From NCBI GenBank assembly GCA_036939355.1, contig JALLAP010000671.1, positions 1 through 20,722 of the forward strand: a DNA stretch of 20,722 nucleotides, given 5' to 3'. The DNA comes from Thalassiosira profunda (Eukaryota > Bacillariophyta > Thalassiosirophyceae > Thalassiosirales > Thalassiosiraceae). How positions within the stretch are numbered: the stretch's first letter is position 1; the number at the start of each line of letters is the position of its first letter. This document shows, piece after piece, positions 16,502 to 20,722 of the stretch. A program made the position numbers and the translations under genes. The notes under the pieces are model-generated. The model did no database searches. It was not told the origin of the DNA and saw nothing but the letters and a program-made list of their open reading frames with translations.

Positions 16502-16788
16502 GGTGGACTCTTGTCTCTTGTGTGGCGAGAAGGATACTCGGGACTGAGTTTCTGAAGATCGGCTTCCGAGTCACGAGTATTGTCGGTCGGACCTCGGACC
16601 CGGCGCGACGTTGCCATTGCAACGACGGCGAGGGAGGAGCTGCAGCCCAAGGCGGAATACACCTAGAAGATGTCGGCCGGCGGCGGGTGTTTGAGGCGGC
16701 GTTGAGGCGACACCCCCACGCTGTCTGGGGCCCCGCACACTCGGGGCGGGCTGTGAGCAGTGCATCACCACCTGTTGAATGAGACGAC
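16502..16788. promoter_or_regulatory. Divergent region between FKBP and glycosyltransferase-like gene
   Basis: This 287-bp gap lies between divergent starts and is the likely shared promoter area. TTGCAA occurs once at about 16615. No gene, TATA box or other clear element is visible. Confidence 0.35.
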
Positions 16789-19081
16789 ATGGCCGAGGAG
16801 GGCAACGATGCCGATGCCCGGCGTCGGCGGACGCCTCCTTTGCGCCTCCTCGTGCCCCTCCTCTGCGTCGCCCTCTTCCGCATCTCGGACGTCGTCCGCT
16901 TCTCTCTCCGCAGCGGCCGATACGATGCCCCGGGTGCCGCTTCGTGGGAGGAGTGGGCTCTCACAGGCATGAGACCAGCCAAGGTGAAGACTTTGGTGGT
17001 GACCCAATTGCCGCCCGTCAAGTCGGAGCACTACAATCTATATTTGGGGCCGAGCTGGCGGCGGCTGATGGAAGATCGACGAAGGGACACATACGACACA
17101 TCGACGGAGCGGGTGCAGGCCGATTTATTCATTGCATGCACCCAGCACTCCTGCGACCAGATCGATCGGGAGCACTGCAATTTGCTCAACGTGACGGGCG
17201 ACCGCGCTGTGGACCAGACGGTGTGGACGGACATGCTCGAGCACCGACGAGCGCCGGGGGAGCTCCTCTGCTACTACGCGCCGGTGCCGGAGAAGACGGG
17301 CGAAACATATAAGTTTGCCCATTCGCTCAACTTTCTGGAGATGGAGCCGTTCGTTTCGTTGATGCAATTGAATTACTACGAGTACGTGCTCCGAACGGAC
17401 GCCGACGCCGTCCTCTTTTCGGGATTGCTGCATGTGAATCCCACGGGGTCGGGGATGGTGGGCCACGGCTACTCCGGTGAAAACGTCACCAACCACATCG
17501 TGAGGCATTTTGCCGAGACATTGCTGCCCGACCTCGGCGAGCCGTACAGAGAAGCTTTTGGCCCGGGCGCGACCCCTTCGATGCAGAGCACGTTTTTTAT
17601 ACGAGTGGATCTGGTGTCAAAGTTCGTTGCGACGCTGCTCCAGGCCACGCGGACGCTGCACAACCAGGCCTTCGAGAGGGGGGCTTGCAAACAGCTAGAA
17701 CAGCTCGAGGTGGTGCAGCAATTCAAGCAATCATACATACTGGCCGAGGGGAAGAAGCCTCCCGTCGGACCGAAAAAGACGTGGATTTGCATGTGGCCGT
17801 TTTGGATGAAGGGCACGTCGAGTCTGTACGGCACGAGAATAGCCGTCGATTACGGTGAGGCTCTTTCTGTTCTCGGTAGGTACTAGGTATTGCAAATGGC
17901 TTCGCTCACGTTCAATCTCCTTCAAGTCCTCGAAAACGTCACGGTGACGAACTCGTTGGATGCGCTGTCCACTAAACTGAGCTTCGGGGACCAACCCGCG
18001 GTCGACGTCATCCAAAGTCACGTGCTCGGCTTAAAGCACAACATCAAGGAGTCCTTCGGCCCTGGCGACATTACCATTTGCGTCGCGCCAAACCAAACTT
18101 TACAGGGCTTGCGATCCCGAATACTGGCCAGCGGAGAGCTGGGACCCGACCACCCGATGCTGGGAATTCTGGATGCGATGGAGACGGTGGCTTACAGCAC
18201 AACTCCGGTGCCGGCAACGATATATCACCGGATCGCCGAAATTGTGCTGCATCATTATCGAGGGCAAAAGGGGTGCCCTTGGCCCTTTCGGGAGGGAGGG
18301 TTTGAAGTACTGAATGAAGTTGGATCCGACGTAATTGTGTCCGAAGAGAGTTACAATTCAACGCTGAGGGAGATATCATGGGCGAGGGAACTGGTATCGG
18401 AACTTGGGGCGGACATTGAGGTGAAAGAGGAACAGATGAAGAGTCTCCTAGGAGAGCTCAACGAACACTGGATGACCCTTGAAAGGTTGTCGTCCCACGA
18501 ACCGGAACTGACGGCCATAGCAAGGCAATGGTGCGGTCGATGCATTTGGCGGGAAGACGTAACACCGTGCAATGAGCGACGCGATTTCCTGGCCAAGCGT
18601 TACGGATCATCGCTGGCCGAGACAATGGCCAACTTAATGGATCAGGAGCCGCTCTGCATCCTTCGTCGCAACGTGACGAACTGGTGTGGGCATTGCGCAC
18701 TAGAAATGACGACATCAACTACGACGTGCGATAAGCGAAAGACCGTTCTGATGGACAAANGGGCATTGCGCACTAGAAATGACGACATCAACTACGACGT
18801 GCGATAAGCGAAAGACCGTTCTGATGGACAAACACCAGCTGACCTCGATCGAGGCTTTGTCCTTTTTGGCGGAGCTGGAGCCGGTGTGCGTTGGCAGGAA
18901 CGTCACCAAGAGAAAATGGTGCGGACAATGCTCTTGGAAGGGCGACGTGACGTGCGCTAAACGAAGGGACTTTGTGGTGAGCCGGTACAAAGTCAACAAA
19001 TCACAAGCCGAGGCGGAGATAATGCAGACTTCTGCCTTCTGTGCACTCGGCAAGCAAAAACAGAAGAATTGGGCGGGTTAG
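16789..19081 (+). CDS. Type II membrane glycosyltransferase-like protein with three C-terminal cysteine modules
   Basis: Exons are 16789..17854 and 17927..19081, the second interrupted by a 72-bp copy plus N (one copy and the N to be dropped). The corrected product is 715 residues. The intron 17855..17926 (72 nt, GTGAGG to TTCAAG, phase 1) joins GTRIAVDY to VLENVTV. An N-terminal RRRR followed by a hydrophobic helix (about residues 17-32) makes a signal anchor. The first domain has TDADAVLFSG, a DxD metal/nucleotide-sugar motif, and ends WPFWMKGTSSLYGTRIA; it resembles protist glycosyltransferase-like proteins (DUF7164, from memory). A second, unrecognised region follows, then three modules of the pattern WCGxCxW...C...R..FL..RY...C (18529-18657, 18682 to about 18888, and about 18918-19044). 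Substrate unknown. Confidence 0.82.
18688..18832. repeat. 72-bp duplication around a single N (assembly scar 2)
   Basis: 18688-18759 and 18761-18832 are identical over 72 bp with one N at 18760. The extra 73 bases shift the frame inside the second cysteine module. Dropping one copy and the N restores an uninterrupted frame to the TAG at 19079-19081. Confidence 0.97.
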
Positions 19082-19232
19082 AACGCTTATCCGACTTCGT
19101 TGGCAACAAAGCAAATTGCTTTGGCATTGGTGCCTCGGTTATTCCTAGCAAAACAGAAACAGTTGTAGCACACCATCGAACCGGTTATCACGGTTCATCA
19201 GAGTTCAGCACGATCCAAAGTTGTAGCGCATC
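19082..19232. other. Short convergent intergenic region
   Basis: 151 bp between the stops of the glycosyltransferase-like gene and the solute-binding-like gene. No gene or clear terminator hairpin is seen. Confidence 0.4.
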
Positions 19233-20722
19233 TCAGTATGGGCCCACACTGATGCAGAGAGGGGCGGGATTCTCAATCCACTGACAGGGCGGGCAGTTGC
19301 CGGTATAGTCGCAATAATTGACAGGGATCTTTGCAGCCACGAANCTCAATCCACTGACAGGGCGGGCAGTTGCCGGTATAGTCGCAATAATTGACAGGGA
19401 TCTTTGCAGCCACGAAAAAATTAGGGATCACGCTGTGCAACGCAAGTGGGAGGGAGGATTCTATGTTAGTGCAAAATTGCCTGTCGGTGGCCAGAGCAAC
19501 ACAAACAAGAGGACTCACGTATTCCAGCCCCTTTCTGTGGCCCCATCGGATTGTGCCAGCGCCTCATTGATGATGTCGTCGTAGTTTCCCGCATAAGCGA
19601 TCACATCTCGAAGCATGAATGTGAGCGAGTCGCCCAACAGGTGGATCTGTGGCATGGCAAAGGATGACGAACGCGTAATGCCCTGTCGTTGGGCGAAGAT
19701 AGTAGCCGTGATGGCGGCGACGGCAATGCCGTGAAGCGCTGTGTCGTCGTTGTCAAATGCGTACGATATGTACAGGCCCACGCCGTCGTAGACCACGCCA
19801 TTTTCCGGTGCTTTGCGCTTGTCGTGGACAAAGTAAGGAAGGTTCTGGCTCATCGTGCCGAGGTTGTCGGTATTGAATCCGACCCTGCTCTCCCATGCGG
19901 CGCCGGCAACAGCGTCGAATTCCCGTGGATAAACAGAATAATCCATTTCGTCAATGTAAGTGATATTGACGGCGTCAGGCTTGCCCTGGAATATCGCCAC
20001 AGAAAGTATTTCGCAGTATTTCATATTCACCAGCGTCGCCAGGCTTGACCGCGTGAGGTTGTATTCCGGGTTAAGATACACCGCGCAGTTCAGCTGGCCT
20101 CGATCGCGAATTTCTTCCAGCCTCTCATCCGGGTCCATTATCTCGCACGCATCACATTCCAAATTGCCCCAGTTTGGAGCATCTATAGCTGAGAGGTACG
20201 TCTGATAGCTCAGCACCGTTTCGCCAAGATGCCGTTGAAAGACCTCAACGTGGTTGCCAACGCACGTAGCTGCATTATAAAAGGATACATCATCCGTCGT
20301 AGAGGGGCTGTTGTTGTTGGCCGTCACCGGGCACTGAGATTCGTCCCTTCCAATGCCCAGCTGATGGGCCCGAAAGGCGCCCGTCCGCGCCCCCTCGACG
20401 ATGTCGTACCAAGCTGCGTCTCCCCGACGGACGACGCTCGCGAGCAAGTTGCGCGAGATGTGGTTGTCGGAAATGACGTACTTTCCGCTGGCAAAGTCGT
20501 CCTGGAGGCTGCTACCATAGATGCGATAGGTATCAGTGACGAGAACATTGCACGCTCCGTCCTTGAGCGACGCTTCCATTTCGGGAAATAATCCGAACGT
20601 GAAGAACGACGCCGGGAAGAAAGCGGCGATCAGAGACCGAATCTCGGGCGTGTCGACGGCGCAGATGGACAGGTCTTCGCACTCGTCGTATCGCTTTTGG
20701 TTGTTGGCGCATTGGACGTACG
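19233..20722 (-). CDS. Secreted or membrane protein with tandem bacterial-type solute-binding domains (5' partial)
   Basis: The gene runs off the right edge; the frame is open from 20720, so the N-terminus is missing. Exons are 19519 to beyond 20722, and a last exon 19233..19432 that contains a 72-bp copy plus N to be removed. Intron 19433..19518 (86 nt, GTGAGT to GCACAG, phase 2) joins ERGWNT to VIPNFFVAAKIP. At least 442 residues are visible. The block ISRNLLASVVRRGDAAWYDI closely follows the C-terminal half of AapJ-type general amino-acid-binding proteins. A second module begins LNCAVYLNPEYNLT, with VAGAAW near its middle, repeating the fold. The end is cysteine-rich (CDYTGNCPPCQW, APLC). 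No ABC permease is nearby, so a receptor or surface-binding role is as likely as transport. Confidence 0.82.
19272..19416. repeat. 72-bp duplication around a single N (assembly scar 3)
   Basis: 19272-19343 and 19345-19416 are identical over 72 bp with one N at 19344. They lie in the last exon of the solute-binding-like gene. Keeping one copy gives a continuous C-terminus ending LCISVGPY. Confidence 0.97.

Noticed and set aside
16116..17021. Minus-strand open frame of about 301 codons over FKBP exon 1 and the next gene's 5' end
   Set aside because: It is a GC-rich shadow with Arg/Pro/Ser-rich content, overlapping two well-supported genes in other frames.

Overview
This is a gene-dense nuclear segment of a compact eukaryotic genome. 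I infer a protist, most likely a stramenopile and probably a diatom. The reasons are short introns (60-102 nt) with a uniform GTRAG donor, 3' ends of convergent genes only tens of bases apart, eukaryotic domains (U5 snRNP WD40 protein, RING-H2, GT31, FKBP, Kazal, MEMO1), TTAGGG-type telomere-like repeats, and several families I associate with diatoms. Nothing in it looks bacterial or viral. No tRNA, rRNA, CRISPR array or intact transposon was recognised.

Layout, left to right: a MEMO1 orthologue (+); an NADP-type short-chain dehydrogenase (-); a secreted cysteine-rich protein of unknown function (+) running directly into a single-pass RING-H2 membrane protein (+), perhaps one gene; an OFA-type major facilitator transporter (-); a low-complexity coiled-coil protein (+); a secreted Kazal-type inhibitor-like gene in three short exons (-); a U5 snRNP 40 kDa protein (SNRNP40) with an added N-terminal SAP domain (+); a gene-free stretch holding degenerate telomeric repeats next to a stray copy of a neighbouring gene's 3' end; a GT31 / core-1-type glycosyltransferase (+); a P-loop protein with an RGG-rich tail (-); a secretory FKBP (-); a type II membrane glycosyltransferase-like protein with three C-terminal cysteine modules (+); and the C-terminal part of a protein resembling tandem bacterial solute-binding domains (-), cut by the right edge.

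The genes do not form an obvious pathway. Most products enter or span the secretory system (two glycosyltransferase-like proteins, FKBP, RING-H2 protein, Kazal protein, cysteine-rich protein, solute-binding-like protein, transporter). Eleven introns were placed by hand. Three of them (MEMO1, transporter intron 1, GT31) are multiples of three without stops, so plain ORF reading leaves them inside the protein.

Two structural observations stand out. First, three single-N positions (10779, 18760, 19344) are each flanked by exact 72-bp copies, a signature of unmerged contig overlaps; dropping one copy plus the N repairs two reading frames and one intron. Second, the GT31 intron is bounded by a 21-bp direct repeat carrying AG|GT, as expected of a recently gained intron. 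I found no convincing new multi-gene system; the novelty is in single genes, gene structure and sequence scars.
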